DNA of 64,000 nt from Anthostomella pinea (GCA_963556695.1 CAUWAG010000007.1:3720001-3784000); one strand, 5' to 3'; shown: positions 32,087-43,417, counted from the first letter of the stretch. Notes: generated from the letters alone by a model not told the origin. Numbers and translations: made by a program.

Positions 32087-33742
32087 ATGTCTCTGTCCAC
32101 AAAATTGGAGACGCCAGTCACTGGCATCTACACCCAGCCTACAGGCCTGTAAGTTGACATCAATGCCGTTTCTGTCTTTCTAATACGTTTTTGCCTCGTA
32201 ATTTCTCTATATCCTCCTTATTGCTAGCGGTCACTAGCTAAGACTCTACTAATAGGTGGATCGATAACCAATGGGTCGAGGCCATAGAGAAGAACAGCTT
32301 CGAAGTCATAAACCCTGCCACAGAAGAGGTCATTTGCTCGGTCTCTGAAGCCACCGACAAGGACGTAGAAGAGGCCGTGTCGGCCGCACGAAGAGCATTT
32401 GAAGGTTGTTGGCGCACCACCACACCCCAACAACGGGGAATCCACCTCACGAATCTTGCTCAGATCTGCGAGAAGAACATAGACAACCTGGCTGCCATCG
32501 AATGCCTTGAGAGCGGAAAGTCTATCTCGACAGCCAAAGAGGAAATCTTTGCCGTTATTGGCTGCCTCAGATATTACGGCGGCTGGGCGGACAAGATTGA
32601 GGGCAAGACTCTTGACATAAACCCAGAAACACTGCACTACACCAGACAGGAGCCGGTATGTCACATGCTAGAGTAGGCTCAAAAAAAATTGGGGGTAACT
32701 AACGTTCTCGTAGCTCGGTGTCTGTGGCCAGATCATCCCGTGGAACTTCCCAATGCTGATGTTGGCCTTCAAGATTGGACCAGCGCTTGCCACGGGTAAC
32801 ACAGTCGTTGTGAAGACCGCAGAGCAAACGCCACTCGCAGCGCTTGTTTTCGCTGACTACGTCAAGCAAGCTGGTTTCCCGCCTGGCGTGCTAAACATCC
32901 TCTCTGGCTCCGGCAAGGTTGCTGGTGCCGCCATCTCCTCCCATATGGGAATCGACAAGGTAGCATTCACCGGTTCCACCGCTGTCGGGCGTACCATCAT
33001 AAAGGCGGCAGCAATGTCCAACCTGAAGCAAGTGACCCTGGAACTTGGGGGGAAGTCGCCAAACATCGTTTTTAGTGACGCCGACATCGAACAGGCAGTC
33101 TCCTGGGTCAACTTCGGTATTTATTATAACCAAGGTCAGTGTTGTTGTGCCGGTTCTCGCGTTTACGTGCAGGAGAGCGTTTACGACGCGTTCATTGAGG
33201 CATTCAAAAAACGGGCTCAGGCAATTTCGGTTAGAGACCCCTTCGATGCAAAGACATTCCAGGGCCCTCAAGTCAGCCAGCGGCAGTTCGACAGAATCAT
33301 GGGATACATCGAGGAGGGCAAGAAGAGCGGTGCAACGGTCAAGGCCGGCGGCAAGCGACAAGAAAGCAAAGGTTACTTCATCCAACCAACCATCTTCAGC
33401 AATGTCACTGCAGATATGAAGATCATGCAAGAGGAGATATTCGGCCCCGTTGTTGCCGTCGCCAAGTTCAAGACCGAAGAGGAGGTCATCAAGATGAGTA
33501 ATGACAGCCCATATGGTCTGGCGGCAGGTGTCCACACAAAGGATCTCAATACGGCCATCCGTGTCAGCAACTCCTTGCTTTCGGGTACCGTCTGGGTCAA
33601 CTGCTATAACATGGTGCATCACCAACAGCCATTTGGTGGATATAAGCAGAGTGGCATAGGTCGCGAGCTTGGCGAGGCGGCGCTGGCAAACTATACACAA
33701 ACTAAATCGGTTGCGATTTGCCTAAGCGGTGCCCTATTCTAA
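32087..33742 (+). CDS. NAD(P)-dependent aldehyde dehydrogenase
   Basis: Three exons: 32087-32148, 32256-32655 and 32714-33742, with introns of 107 and 58 bp (gtaagt...aatag; gtatgt...cgtag) in correct phase, giving 496 residues, the normal length for the ALDH superfamily. Motifs in order: IIPWNFPM (cofactor pocket entry), [23 protein letters not shown], the catalytic-glutamate block [12 protein letters not shown], the catalytic-cysteine block [18 protein letters not shown], and the C-terminal [15 protein letters not shown]. The N-terminal sequence [20 protein letters not shown] fits the cytosolic fungal ALDH1/2 (aldA-like) class that oxidises acetaldehyde and other aldehydes to acids. There is no evident mitochondrial leader. 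All key residues are present and there are no stops, so it should be functional, although it lies between a dead LINE and a nest of solo LTRs. Confidence 0.95.
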
Positions 33743-33779
33743 GGCATGTGTCAAAGGAGGCCCGACTTGTGTAGTGGGA

Positions 33780-34232
33780 TGTTACAGACCAACAATACTA
33801 CAGGCTCGTTGGCAGGCCTGAAGGGAAGGTGGCCTACGAACAGGCCAAAGCGGAACAAGGACGCCACACGGAACCAACCCCAAGTGCGCAGTCACGTGAT
33901 GAGAAGATAGAGGATTACGTGACCAGACTATGCTCACGGCAGCTCATTGAGCAACGGTGAGCACAACCCCATCAGTGTGGGAGAGATTGGATATATAAGG
34001 ATGGACATTTCCTAGCTAGACACAAAGACAGTCTCTACCTCAGTGATCAATATAAGCATCTTAGCCAACCCTAAGGCTGGAGAAACCTCCTGACGACTCG
34101 ACGATCAGTGAATCCAGTTCAGACCAAGCCCCAGCATCTAAGTGTCTTCTAGTTGACAGAAACCTCTATCGTCTTTTATGTTGACTTACCTCTCAACATA
34201 AACCCTATAGAACCCTTTAACCTTTTACGTTA
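33780..34232 (+). repeat. Solo-LTR-like repeat, family A, copy 1
   Basis: Begins TGTTACAGACC and holds a TATA-like GGATATATAAGGA at about 33990. From about 33960 it is clearly similar to 38482-38878 as far as AACATAAACCCTATAG and beyond. The expected terminal CA is missing because a family C repeat starts at the same place. Confidence 0.6.
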
Positions 34233-34362
34233 GACGGCTGCCACATGGGACAACCGCTGCGCCATGAGGCAAAAGCTTTGAGAATGACCCGAACGGTCAT
34301 TGACTCCTATTTTTATACTGTATGCATTACTCCGCACAGCGGCCCACTATGCGACCGTAACA
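34228..34362 (-). repeat. Solo-LTR-like repeat, family C, inverted copy
   Basis: Read on the minus strand from 34362 it starts TGTTACGGTCGCATAGTGGG and matches 35068-35198 for about 130 bp. It directly follows, and slightly overlaps, the end of family A copy 1, so the pair with 35068 forms an inverted repeat 700 bp apart. Confidence 0.65.
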
Positions 34363-34468
34363 AAATATTGCTGTAGATATCATGCCAACTATGTGCAAGT
34401 GAGAGGATTTGGTGCAGGCTAGATAGGCATGTGTTGTTTTAGCTCGTACTGCTCACGATAATAGTTGC

Positions 34469-34582
34469 TGTTGGCAGCATGGAGGTGCCGTGAGCAACGT
34501 TGTTGTTGTTGTCGTCCTACAGCTGACAGCTACGCGGCAGGCCTGATCTAGCTACAGGGCACGGACCACGTGACCTCCAACA
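34469..34582 (+). repeat. Solo LTR, family B, copy 2, with 5-bp target duplication
   Basis: Perfect TGTTGG...CCAACA ends. GTTGC precedes it at 34464-34468 and follows it at 34583-34587, a perfect 5-bp target-site duplication. At 114 bp it is short for an LTR, as in TRIM-like elements. Confidence 0.75.
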
Positions 34583-34784
34583 GTTGCTTTAAGGGGTTTC
34601 ACATAGGGCTGTCATTTTACCCGTTTCAAGTTGAACAGGACATATTTATATTGTATCAAACCTCAGGCGTATATCAGTTATATTTAGGATAGCAGAAGGT
34701 ATTCGGGATCGACTGAATTTGTATAATTAAAGGTAGGAATAAATGTAGTATTGATTGTCTGTGTTATCTTCTATTAACTATAGA

Positions 34785-34996
34785 TGTGACGGCCTGCACA
34801 GACCTTCCCACATGATAAGCCGATACCTCCCAATAAGGGAAGGATCTGACAGGAGGATCCTCTTAAAGGGACAGCCTCCAGCTGTACCTAGCTTTCTCTC
34901 TCTTCCTTTCCTCTCTAGTCTTGATATTCTCGTCAATAGAGTAATAGCTGCTTGCTGCCGGCCATGTCCCAGCTCCTCAGTACGCTCGCCGTGACA
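34785..34996 (+). mobile_element. 212-bp MITE with 8-bp target duplication
   Basis: Ends TGTGACGGCCTGC and, inverted, TGTCACGGCGAGC. ACTATAGA flanks it at 34777-34784 and 34997-35004, an 8-bp direct repeat as left by hAT-type transposases. It has no coding capacity. A second copy of the same length lies inverted at 48812-49023. Confidence 0.75.
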
Positions 34997-35067
34997 ACTA
35001 TAGAGCGAGAAAATAACTCCTTATATAGTTAACTCAGTGTTATTCTAGTTGTTTCTATGATCATTAT

Positions 35068-35198
35068 TGTTACGGTCGCATAGTGGGTCGCTGTGCGGAG
35101 TAATGCATATAGTACAGAAGTAGGAGTCAATGACCACTCGGGTCATTGTTGAAGCTTTTGCCTTATGGCGCAACGGTTGTCCTACACGCGTTGTAACA
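35068..35198 (+). repeat. Solo-LTR-like repeat, family C, with 5-bp target duplication
   Basis: 131 bp from TGTTACGGTCGC to TTGTAACA, flanked by ATTAT at 35063-35067 and 35199-35203, a perfect 5-bp duplication. Next to it lies an AT-rich stretch (35200-35350) with no gene. Confidence 0.75.
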
Positions 35199-35649
35199 AT
35201 TATAAATACGTAGTATTTATAATATACGTATAGAATACCCTAGAATATTCTGGTTAATTAGTAAAGGTTATTACTAACAAGGCGGACGTGCGCAGTAGCG
35301 GGTTTATTCTACAATCAACCTAAGCACAACATACAATATCAAAAATATTGCAACAAAATTTCAGACCCTCGTTATTAACAAATAACACCACTAACTATAA
35401 AGAACACTTCGTAAGAACACAGCATAACCATAAGATACTGGAAGACCCTCCTCTAAACTGGCAAAGTGCCAACCAATTTAAGGGTCAAAGATTTCCTTGG
35501 TCGGATGTATGTGCAGACTGGATTAACCTCGGCCTTAGTCTCTTCCGTTTGTTCAGCTTTATAGCTGGCCTATCCTGTCCGTGGGTGGCGCTGAACTTGT
35601 GTTCGTCAGCACGCCGCCGCTCACTGAATGCCGCTAACTGCAACAGTAT

Positions 35650-36220
35650 TTATAGGGTAGCTTGGAAGGGCTCCACCTGCCTTCGTAGGTTATCAACTTG
35701 GGCATCATCAACTGCAGCGATGGGCCTGTCATTAGTGTCGTGTTTCTCCCTTTGAAGTAGTTCGATGCGTGCAGCGATTGCAGCTGCAGTACTGACTGCG
35801 CTTTGTGCGTTTTCCCGGTGTCTAGCAGCTTCATCTCTGAAATAATCCCTCTCGGAACGAAGCTTCTCGAGGTTTCGTGCTAGTGCGTTGTTGATCTCGA
35901 GTGCGTGGTTGAGTTTTTCGACTTCTTGCTGATAGGCTTGCTTCCACCAGGTCAAGTGGATGGATACCTGGTCACATTGATGTTGGGCCAGTAAGTTATG
36001 AACTTCTCGCATCGTATTTGCCATGTTGTACAGGGCGTCTTGAGCAGATTGAACGGGGTTAGGCTCGATGTTCCCTTGAAAGGGAGTTCCTTGTTGTTGG
36101 GTTGGGCGAGTGTCAAAGGACTGAGAGCCATGCTCCTTGAGCTAAGAAAGTTAGCCAGAGCTTAGCGACATAACAAGCTACCGGTCAATATACCTGGAAT
36201 GCGCCTTGGTCCGAGGCCAT
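35650..36220 (-). CDS. Coiled-coil protein of unknown function
   Basis: Exon 1 36220-36194 encodes MASDQGAFQ; a 52-bp intron 36193-36142 (gtatat...ctaact...cttag) leads to exon 2 36141-35650, giving 172 residues. The first 50 residues are Gln/Pro-rich (TRPTQQQGTPFQGN). Then comes a long helix with heptads: MREVHNLLAQHQ, WWKQAYQQEVEKLNHALEIN, NLEKLRSERDYFRDEAARHR. I recall similar small ascomycete proteins with this three-part layout and no known function. Their frequent position among transposons suggests a gag-like origin, but no zinc knuckle is present here. The frame is intact amid solo LTRs. Confidence 0.6.
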
Positions 36221-36399
36221 GATGATCGAGATAATCAGAATCTGCCACAGGAATACGAGTAGGCCACGGGTTGTGATAAAACTGTTTACTGACAGACTAC
36301 GGTTACATGATAGGTGGCTGCTATTATTGGGCTCATATAAGAATCATGACCTATCTAAAGGGATAATATATCCCTCCCGCAGGCGGGTCGGTATAGTAA

Positions 36400-37509
36400 C
36401 CACTCCGACCTCCGACTGGAACAGAGGAATATCTGCTCTCCAGGTCGTGCATCTGTGCGGCCAAACGACTGCCCGTCGCCCGAGACCTGCCAGAGGGCAA
36501 TATAACGGCGGGGTATCGACTCAAGTCTAGGATGCCAGCGCTCATCAAAGCTTGAAGCCGACAAGTCTCCGCTTGATACATTATCCCCGGACCTGCCGAA
36601 GCCTTCCTTATCCGACGTATCCCTGGTCGCACATGAGCTTATGTACCGCCGAGACTGTACTCGAGGGAGAGCCTTTCTTCCACGAGGCGCTATTCGTCCC
36701 TGGCTCAGACGGCAACACCATTGCACTCTCGGTATTCCAGCCGAGGCAAACCAGCCGCACTTCAACCCTGGTTCCCCCTCTCCGGCCATGCAAAGTTTCG
36801 ATTCAAGGCGGCGTAATGCTACTTACCAACGCTTTCATAGGCCTTGAGGCACCCCTAGCCTGGGCCAAGACGTGCAGCGCGATCGTCATAGCTTTAAGTA
36901 TCGCTTCGCCCCTGCGCATAGCCTGCTACACGGCTTCATGAGGGACTTGTACTTCATGCAATGCGGACATTATAGGCATCCATCTCGAAACGTTGCTGGC
37001 GTTGGCGCGGGCGGTGGACTGGCCGCCGGTGTGTCGCTCATGGCAGAGACTATGTACTGGCGGGTGGGGCCCATATCTATGGGCTGCTGCTCAGTAACCC
37101 CATGCTAAACGATCGATTCTAGAAGGCGTTCGGAGAGCAATCCAGTGGCTAGTCGGCCAGTGTATGGAGCACCGAATGTAACGAAGTAGCATGAAAGGAT
37201 GTTCTAGTGGATCAGTACGATGCCCATTGAGTCAACCCCTACGCGGTCCCGGCAAGAGCGACAGACCTTTCCTGGTTACCTCCAAATTATATTGATGTGG
37301 CGTCAGTAGGTCTCTTTCAGGATGACTGTCTCGAGTATGCCAGAAGACAGTGGCGTGCTGGTGGGGAGGTGAGCCTGCACGTTTGGGCCGGCGGCTTCCA
37401 CGGATTGGACATGTTCGCACAAGGAACTGGTTTATCGAATAGGTCAAACGAGGCAAGAGGTGGCTGGGTCAACCGGATCGTAGGTAGAGAGGCAAGTGCA
37501 AGCTCATAA
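36400..37509 (+). pseudogene. Alpha/beta-hydrolase (hormone-sensitive-lipase type) pseudogene
   Basis: Pieces in two or three frames line up with the esterase/lipase family in order: ALFVPGSDGNTIALSVFQP, VSIQGGVMLLTNAFIGLEAP then LAWAKTCSAIVIAL, KYRFAPAHSLLHGF, VAGVGAGGGLAAGVSLMA, AHIYGLLLSNPMLND, and finally NPYAVPARATDLSWLPPNYI, DVASVGLFQDDCLEYARR and WAGGFHGLDMF, with a stop at 37509. The oxyanion motif HGGG has become QGGV and the nucleophile elbow GxSxG reads GVGAG, so Ser is lost. Stops and frameshifts separate the pieces. The catalytic His (GGFHG) is still there. The gene is dead but still nearly full length. Confidence 0.75.
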
Positions 37510-37599
37510 GGCAGTATCAAACGAAGAACCGGAAGTTTGGTAGCGGTGTACACAGCTACTTAGTATATACTTTTAACCCGCTAATCTTTGTCTGCCTAA

Positions 37600-37746
37600 A
37601 GCCAATCGTCAGAGTCAAGTGCGTGTCTTTTCTGCCGAAAGTATTCTGTGCGACCGTTGCAGTTTTGTACCAGAGGGGGCTGGGTAGGGACGGAGCAACT
37701 ATCGTCCACTTAGGATGGTGCCCTCTGCATTACCTCTAATCCCACA
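37600..37746 (+). repeat. Fragment related to the inverted-repeat element at 20490
   Basis: Starting GCCAATCGTCAGAGT, about 145 bp follow the sequence of 20503-20660 with point differences, including the CCAGAGGGGGCTGG and GGTGCCCTCTG runs. Only the left part of the element is present. Confidence 0.65.
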
Positions 37747-37981
37747 ATTACATTCATGTCTTATCGCTTTAAGCTAAACACACTGGCTGCTTTCACATTA
37801 CACAGTCTTGGTAATTCCCATGAAGTAGTCCACCTGTTCTGCTTGTCGGGTCTGGGGAGGCTTTTCGTCCATAATATGGGAGTGCGGCAATAAACCTTGA
37901 ACCAGGAAATAGGCTCGCCCTCACCTATGCCTGCATATTAGCACACAAAGACAAAGGCTTAAAATAGAGAATCATTCAGAC

Positions 37982-38425
37982 TTGGCCGATAAAGTGTTTA
38001 AAATAAAACTAATTATGCTCTTTCACTTGCAGCAAGTCCAACCTCTTGAAGCCGACTTACCCAACACCAATAAGTTCAAAGTTTGTCATCTGCCAGCCAT
38101 GAAGCTTCTAGTAGGGAACGGCGTAGCCATTATCTCCAGGTGGAAGGCCACCCTTTTAAGAACGAAACATCATCTAAAGCCCTTACAAGCCACAGGATCA
38201 ACAGACCAGCCGCCAGAAGACCCGCCAGAAGACCCGCTCGAAATTCTCACGGCAGAACGTGGGATCTTCTCCACAAGTAGAGCAGTTTACATCCGCCGGC
38301 GGACTGTGGCACCGCTTCCAGAGGCTTCGGGCAGCTGTTTAAGCGACGATCGAGTACAAAGCCACGCGACGATCGAGGCTAGAGCACCAAGCGTTAAATC
38401 GGTCAAAGTCACTAGAAAACAATGA
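37982..38425 (+). other. ORF of 147 codons, doubtful
   Basis: Low-complexity PPEDPPEDP and a basic end (SVKSVKVTRKQ). Another frame of the same DNA also looks partly protein-like (NRSKSLENNEREFGRGLM). There is no motif; it may be eroded transposon sequence next to the LTR at 38482. Confidence 0.2.
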
Positions 38426-38481
38426 ACGCGAATTTGGGCGTGGCTTGATGGAGGCTTTGACCTACTCCACGGGTGAGCGGT

Positions 38482-38878
38482 TGTTACGACCCGACAAGAC
38501 ATGACCCGCTAACAAACCCAAAGAGAGGCCTGGAGACAGACCAACAGAATGCAAGACAACCACTGGGACTGAACGGATCATCGGGGCATCCGGCCACGCG
38601 AACAAACTGCTCACGACTGCTCGGGCGAGCAGCAGTCAGCACCACCTCATCAGTGAGGGAGGGATTGGATATATAAGGAAGGACATTTACTATCTAAGCA
38701 TCTTAGCCAACCTTACAATGGGAGAAATCTCTTAACGACTCGACTATTCAGTGAACCCCGGTTCAGAGCAAGCACCAGCATTTGAGTGTCTTCTAGTGGA
38801 CAGAAGCCTCTATCGTCTTTTGTGTTAACTTAACTCAAAACATGAACCCTATAAATCCCTTTAGCATTATAAGTTACA
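38482..38878 (+). repeat. Solo LTR, family A, copy 2
   Basis: 397 bp from TGTTACGACCCGACAAG to AAGTTACA, with TATA-like GGATATATAAGGA in the middle. Flanked by GCGGT at 38477-38481 and GCGAT at 38879-38883, a 5-bp target duplication with one transition. The internal region has been lost by LTR recombination. Confidence 0.7.
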
Positions 38879-39401
38879 GCGATCTTTTAAACTAATAGAT
38901 TTAAAATGCAATGAAACAACTGGATAGCACCCCATCTAACCAAATCTATCGCCTGGTTTATACAGGCGATAATCTAATGTATTCGATATTTAGGTAGGAC
39001 TGGACTTAAGAGGTTATATGTATCGATGGCCAGCGTTAAGCGGCATCCTCCACGGCAATCTCTTCACATGAACTGTTGCTTCTTTAGGCCTCTCTTGCGA
39101 GCTGTCCAACGACTTAAGTCTGAAACTTGCTGTCTTCTGACTTCACCGTCGATGCCAGCACTCTGCTTTAGCCGCTGATACTTCTTGAGGCTCACTAATC
39201 TAGCGCTGTACAGCGTGTAGTTCATCAGAGCCGACCTGGATCTGATGCTTGGGGCGGGAGGTGTCTTGGACTTGGTTTTCGATAGCGTCATTGAGGCCAA
39301 TGATATGGGCTTTGTTCTTGACTTAGGGGTATTGGGTACGGCGCAATATAGGAGACGGAAGTCAGCGTCGATCAAGTTTTGGAGGCATTACTGCATAAAC
39401 G
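38879..39401. other. Mostly empty, possibly transposon-derived
   Basis: The minus strand at 39375-39064 has an open reading (KKYQRLKQSAGIDGEVRRQQ) that may be the tail of the pogo relic next door, in a shifted frame. Nothing else is visible. Confidence 0.3.
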
Positions 39402-40420
39402 TTGGGCCGGCTGTTGACGAGCGAACCTTTGGCACCCAGGAAGTCGCTCCCTCGGGCCGCACCGAGGTCTTTGGCCCTCGCGTTGAGAGTCTTCTGTGAC
39501 CTCGTCGTCGCCCTCGTCGTCGCCCTGAGTGGCGTCCTGAGCCCGCGATTGGCCCTAAAGCCTCTCCTTCTCCGCGACCACCACGAGGATAACAAATGTC
39601 TGATTAGGGTCCAACACAACCTTCTTACGCTTAGAAGGCTTTTATTTCGTTGGGGTATGCTCCAGAACCTGGATTTTGGCAAGGGCAGAGGCCGTATTAA
39701 TAGCTGAAGTATCTAGAGCCTTGCCGACCTTGTTCAACAACAGACGGGCCGTGGGAGTCGGCTCACACCTAACAGCTTCTGAGCCAACCTGTTAGCGTCC
39801 CTCCAGCTTCTAGGTGTCCCTATTGCGGTAGGAGTCATATTCTCCTGAAAATCGGGCGTTGATTGCCGAGGGATTATTAGGGCAGGGATGGGTTTCCGGG
39901 TCACAGCTTCGTGGCGAACGAGCCTCGAATTCAGGTGGTTCGAACGGGCCCTAGGGAAGATGCCAGCCACTCTGAATGTTGCTCTTTCGAATGGCAAATA
40001 TCCTGGCGTGGTAGTATGCCCTCGAGAACTCCTGCTTGCCGGGCTTGCCGTTGCAAAGGATGAGGTAGGTCTAGGTCAGCTTGCGACGATACGTTGCGTG
40101 GAGGGACGAGAAGACACCCAAATCCAGGGGCTGTAGTAAGTGTAAGGAGTGCGCTGGCAGGGAAAGAAACCGTGTACGGGAAGCACCGGAACATGATGTC
40201 TTCGGTGGTGTGACAGTTGTGGCCATCCAGAATAAGAAGCCGCCACTGATTAGGGTCTCCTAGCTCCGAATAGGGGATGAACACCTCCTTGAGCCAGCTG
40301 AGCTCCTTGCTGGTCCAGTCATTAGGGGATGCTATAAACTTGCAGGAGTCGTAACCCACGAGAAAAATCACCATTCACGCGCTTGTAATCGATCAGGCGG
40401 CTCCTCATGGTTCGAAGAGG
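39402..40420 (-). mobile_element. Second pogo/Fot1-type transposase remnant
   Basis: The minus strand reads VIFLVGYDSCKFIASPNDWT, SKELSWLKEVFIPYSELGDP, then WRLLILDGHNCHTTEDIMFR (catalytic Asp block). In other frames follow RQAGVLEGILPRQDICHSKE, FERATFRVAGIFP, SRLVRHEAVTRKPIPALIIP, TPRSWRDANRLAQKLL, and a basic C-terminus KPSKRKKVVLDPNQTFVIL. The order fits pogo-like DDE transposases. At least two stops and several frameshifts make it dead. It is a different subfamily from the one at 8.3 kb. Confidence 0.7.
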
Positions 40421-41358
40421 GGGTTCCTGGCCAAAAACCGACGATACCAGGAGTACCCTAGGGTCGAATTGGGGTTACTCGGCCGCAGAATTGCGCTAAG
40501 CATACAGGCGAAAGCGTGAGACTAGTGGTTTGAGCCCTAGTTTTCCCTAACCAATCACCCAATCGGCTAGATGGTATTCCTGGTTCTTTGATAGCTTCTG
40601 GAGAGCCTCAGAGACGTTTTTGTGTGATCGTAAACCGACGATCCTGTTACGTAAGTAGGTCCTTCCGACGTGGTTGGTCTTCGAAGCATTGCGAAGGGCC
40701 TACCCTTAAGGACATCGTCAATCGCGTTGTTGGCTCGGAGCTGCGTGGCGAGACCAGGCATTATGGAAGGAGGACAAGACGAGAATGAAGATGATGAAGA
40801 AATAATATCGATCGGACGATAATTGAGGGTTCCTTTATGGTCAGAAAGCAAAGGTTGGTGTTGAACGCCTCGGAACTCTGGGTGGCACGGAGAGAGGGTG
40901 CTTTGCGACCCAGGCATTTGGCTTACTTGGCCGTTTGGGGACCTGACTGATGGGTACCTCAGCTGTATACTTGTTATTGCTGTGATAATAATTACAAGTA
41001 GACTTAGATTTCACCTGGCTCGGCAAGTGAGTCTCACCTTTGCCGCCGAGTCGGGCAAATGGGCGGTACAATCACATCAATCTAATGACGACATCCCATA
41101 TGCACACTCTCGTGTCTCATCATGGCAGATCGCAAGGATGGAACACACGGGCAGTATCAGTACGATTACGCGTCGAGATACCATTGGCTCGCCGAACATC
41201 CCCAGTAACGGCAAGGTTGAGCGTCAGGCTACTCATGCCCAGCTCACAGGTATAAAGGGGAGGCAGCCCGTCATCCGGGGAATCGCAAACTTCCTCTCCT
41301 TTTTCTCCATTTCACTCGTTCTCAACCTTCTGTCCTCGACTTCTCCATTTTCTACGAC
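40421..41358. other. No supported gene; upstream region of the next gene
   Basis: Several ORFs below 170 codons on both strands, none with motifs. The 200 bp before 41359 are pyrimidine-rich (ctcctttttctccatttc), as in many fungal promoters. Confidence 0.35.
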
Positions 41359-42493
41359 ATGGCAAACTGCAATCGACTACTTTCGACCCACGGGAGTTTG
41401 ACTCCTACGCAGGGCCAGGCCGAGTCAGGTCTCGACAGGCTGCTCTTACCAACACAAGCTGATAGCGACAACGAAGACTGGTTGGAGTACTTCGACTTTG
41501 AGGGCTTTACAGGTTCTGGTCCCGCCAAAGACGTGGTATGTGAGGACAAACGCGTCAGCGATGCTTCGCCCGTCGACGACCCGAGGGTCTGCAATCTGGA
41601 TCTCGATGTCCCTGCCAGCGTTGATCCAGACGGTCTCCGAGCTCTCGCGCGGACATCCTCTCAAGCTGAGGCTCGTCACGATGATCATCAGGTTGCTGTC
41701 ATACCGCCTACAATCAATCATGCCCTCAGTATCTCTACGCGCATGCCTTGTGTTGACCGAGACGACCCGATGACTGCATCATCCTCTATCCTACCAAAAG
41801 GTGCGACTGCGCCTTTTTGCGGCGTTCATCACGACACCTACCCCGAAACCACTCCGCCCGCCCCCAACGCCTCGGAAACCCTGCACATACACCATGACCA
41901 AGGGGGACTCGGCCGCTGTTCCACTTGTCGTACCACACCTGGGGTCACTGGGGGCATCAGTCTCAATACCTTCACGGGAAACGCCACAGTCACCGTCGAT
42001 TGTCACCCTCCCGAACTAATCGATCTTACCTTTTCTGCTTCGGGGTTAGGGGGTGAGGCACTGCAAAGAAAATCGAAGAGACCGCTCTCAAACGATGGCA
42101 ATAGACAGGCCAAGATGCCAAGAAATCGCAGAAACTGCATGAACCTACGGGCTCAAGGGGTGCGTTGTGTTCGAGGATGAAGAGAAGCCATACAGATGGG
42201 ATCATCGGGCCAATGTGTGGAAGCGGTTGGATGGAATTGGGCACGCAGAGTATCAAACGGTGGAGGAGTTCCTGAGCGAGAATATGCGACCGGTCCTGTG
42301 CGTGTCTGTGCGGGCTAATGGAGAGGGTTGGGTAGTTGAGCTGACGTGGAACCAGGAAAAGGAATGTTTTTGGGGTGAGGATCCGCTGGGCATCTCCAAG
42401 CCTCTTCGGGTCGACCTTGCGAAAATGACGAAAATACTTTCCTCGCCCGGTCGAAGTTGGCAGGTGGGGGAAGGGAATCAGAACGCTTCATAG
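41359..42493 (+). CDS. Unidentified protein split by a one-base frameshift
   Basis: Two overlapping frames make one sensible protein. The first, from ATG 41359 (MANCNRLLSTHGSLTPTQGQ), is acidic and Ser/Pro-rich with DNEDWLEYFDFEGF near residue 40, and runs to basic KSKRPLSNDGNRQAKMPRNR, RRNCMNLRAQG. At GGGG near 42157 the sensible reading moves by one base to CVVFEDEEKPYRWDHRANVW, KRLDGIGHAEYQTVEEFL and CVSVRANGEGWVVELTW, ending at 42493. If the run were GGG, the whole would be about 376 residues. The acidic region, nuclear-signal-like basic patch and globular C-terminus suggest a nuclear protein, but I do not recognise it. A real frameshift and a sequencing error are both possible. Confidence 0.5.
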
Positions 42494-42498
42494 TGTAT

Positions 42499-42848
42499 TG
42501 TAACGAGTCGCATGATCCACCAGGTTAGAAGGTTATATAGGGTTTGTGTTCTGGGGTACGTCACCTCTCGGCATGATAGAGGCTCTTGTCAACTAGGGGG
42601 CGCTTATGACATCTCTCGCACCTTAGAGTTGTTGGACTATGATCTATCCTAAGGGCTCCCAAGTACTGTTGCCTGTTCTCTGCCTGCTTGGTTCTGCTCA
42701 CTGGTCTTTAGTGGTCATCTTGTGTTGTCACGTGGTGTTTCGCCACGTTACCTTGGGCCCATTGCCCTTCGATCCTCGTTTCCTACCATGTAATCGCCCT
42801 TAGCCGGGGAATTAGGCTTAGTTTATTTTTCGTTGTCGGCTGGTAACA
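42499..42848 (-). repeat. Solo-LTR-like repeat, family A, inverted and diverged
   Basis: On the minus strand it starts TGTTACCAGCCGACAA (compare TGTTACGACCCGACAA at 38482) and ends CGTTACA, and shares blocks such as AACACAAACCCTATATA and GTTGACAAGAGCCTCTATC with the other copies. It begins six bases after the stop codon at 42493. Confidence 0.55.
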
Positions 42849-43417
42849 CGCATTGGTCTTAACAGCCTGTATGAAATTGTAACATAATTGGTTTCGAGTG
42901 TCTAGGAAGCCTGGCCTGTTATAACAGTTCGCTAGTCTTTGTTTTAAAGGCCGCTATCTGACTATCTCCTAGGGTAGAGAGCGAGATGAAAAACTGCATT
43001 TTAAGCACGGATAACATGCCTTGATCGGTGAAGTACGAGACGTCTCAGACCTGAAATGTATTAAGGGTCGAACTTAAGGAATGCTGCTCGCGGTTACACT
43101 GCTATATGTAACGCAACTGCTCTATCATGCAGCCAATATAAAACAGCGCTATCTAGTACTTTGTTGTTATAATAGGGGTATGAAAAGAGCCCGCCGGTTC
43201 TAAGGACCCTTAGTGTGTATATGTAGCATGCTATACTTAGCTGAAGGAGCTAACAAAGGTTTCTATGTTGTAATAAATCATATATTTTCCTCGCAGTAGA
43301 CTTTCAAAAGCATGTTGTACTATTAATGATAACTAGCAAATAAACATTTCAAAGTGGTGCATATCTTCATAGCCATGCAATAACCTTGGACCTACGAAAC
43401 GAAACCCGGTGTTATAG
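42849..43417. other. AT-rich spacer
   Basis: No ORF of note; A+T-rich with runs such as aataaatcatatattttcc. It probably includes the 3' end of the minus-strand gene that follows and decayed repeat sequence. Confidence 0.35.

Noticed and set aside
34228..34362. tRNA or SINE: a TGGCGCAGCGG sequence resembling an A box lies in the family C repeats
   Set aside because: There is no matching B box at the right distance, no tRNA fold could be drawn, and the 5-bp target duplication with TG...CA ends fits a solo LTR better.
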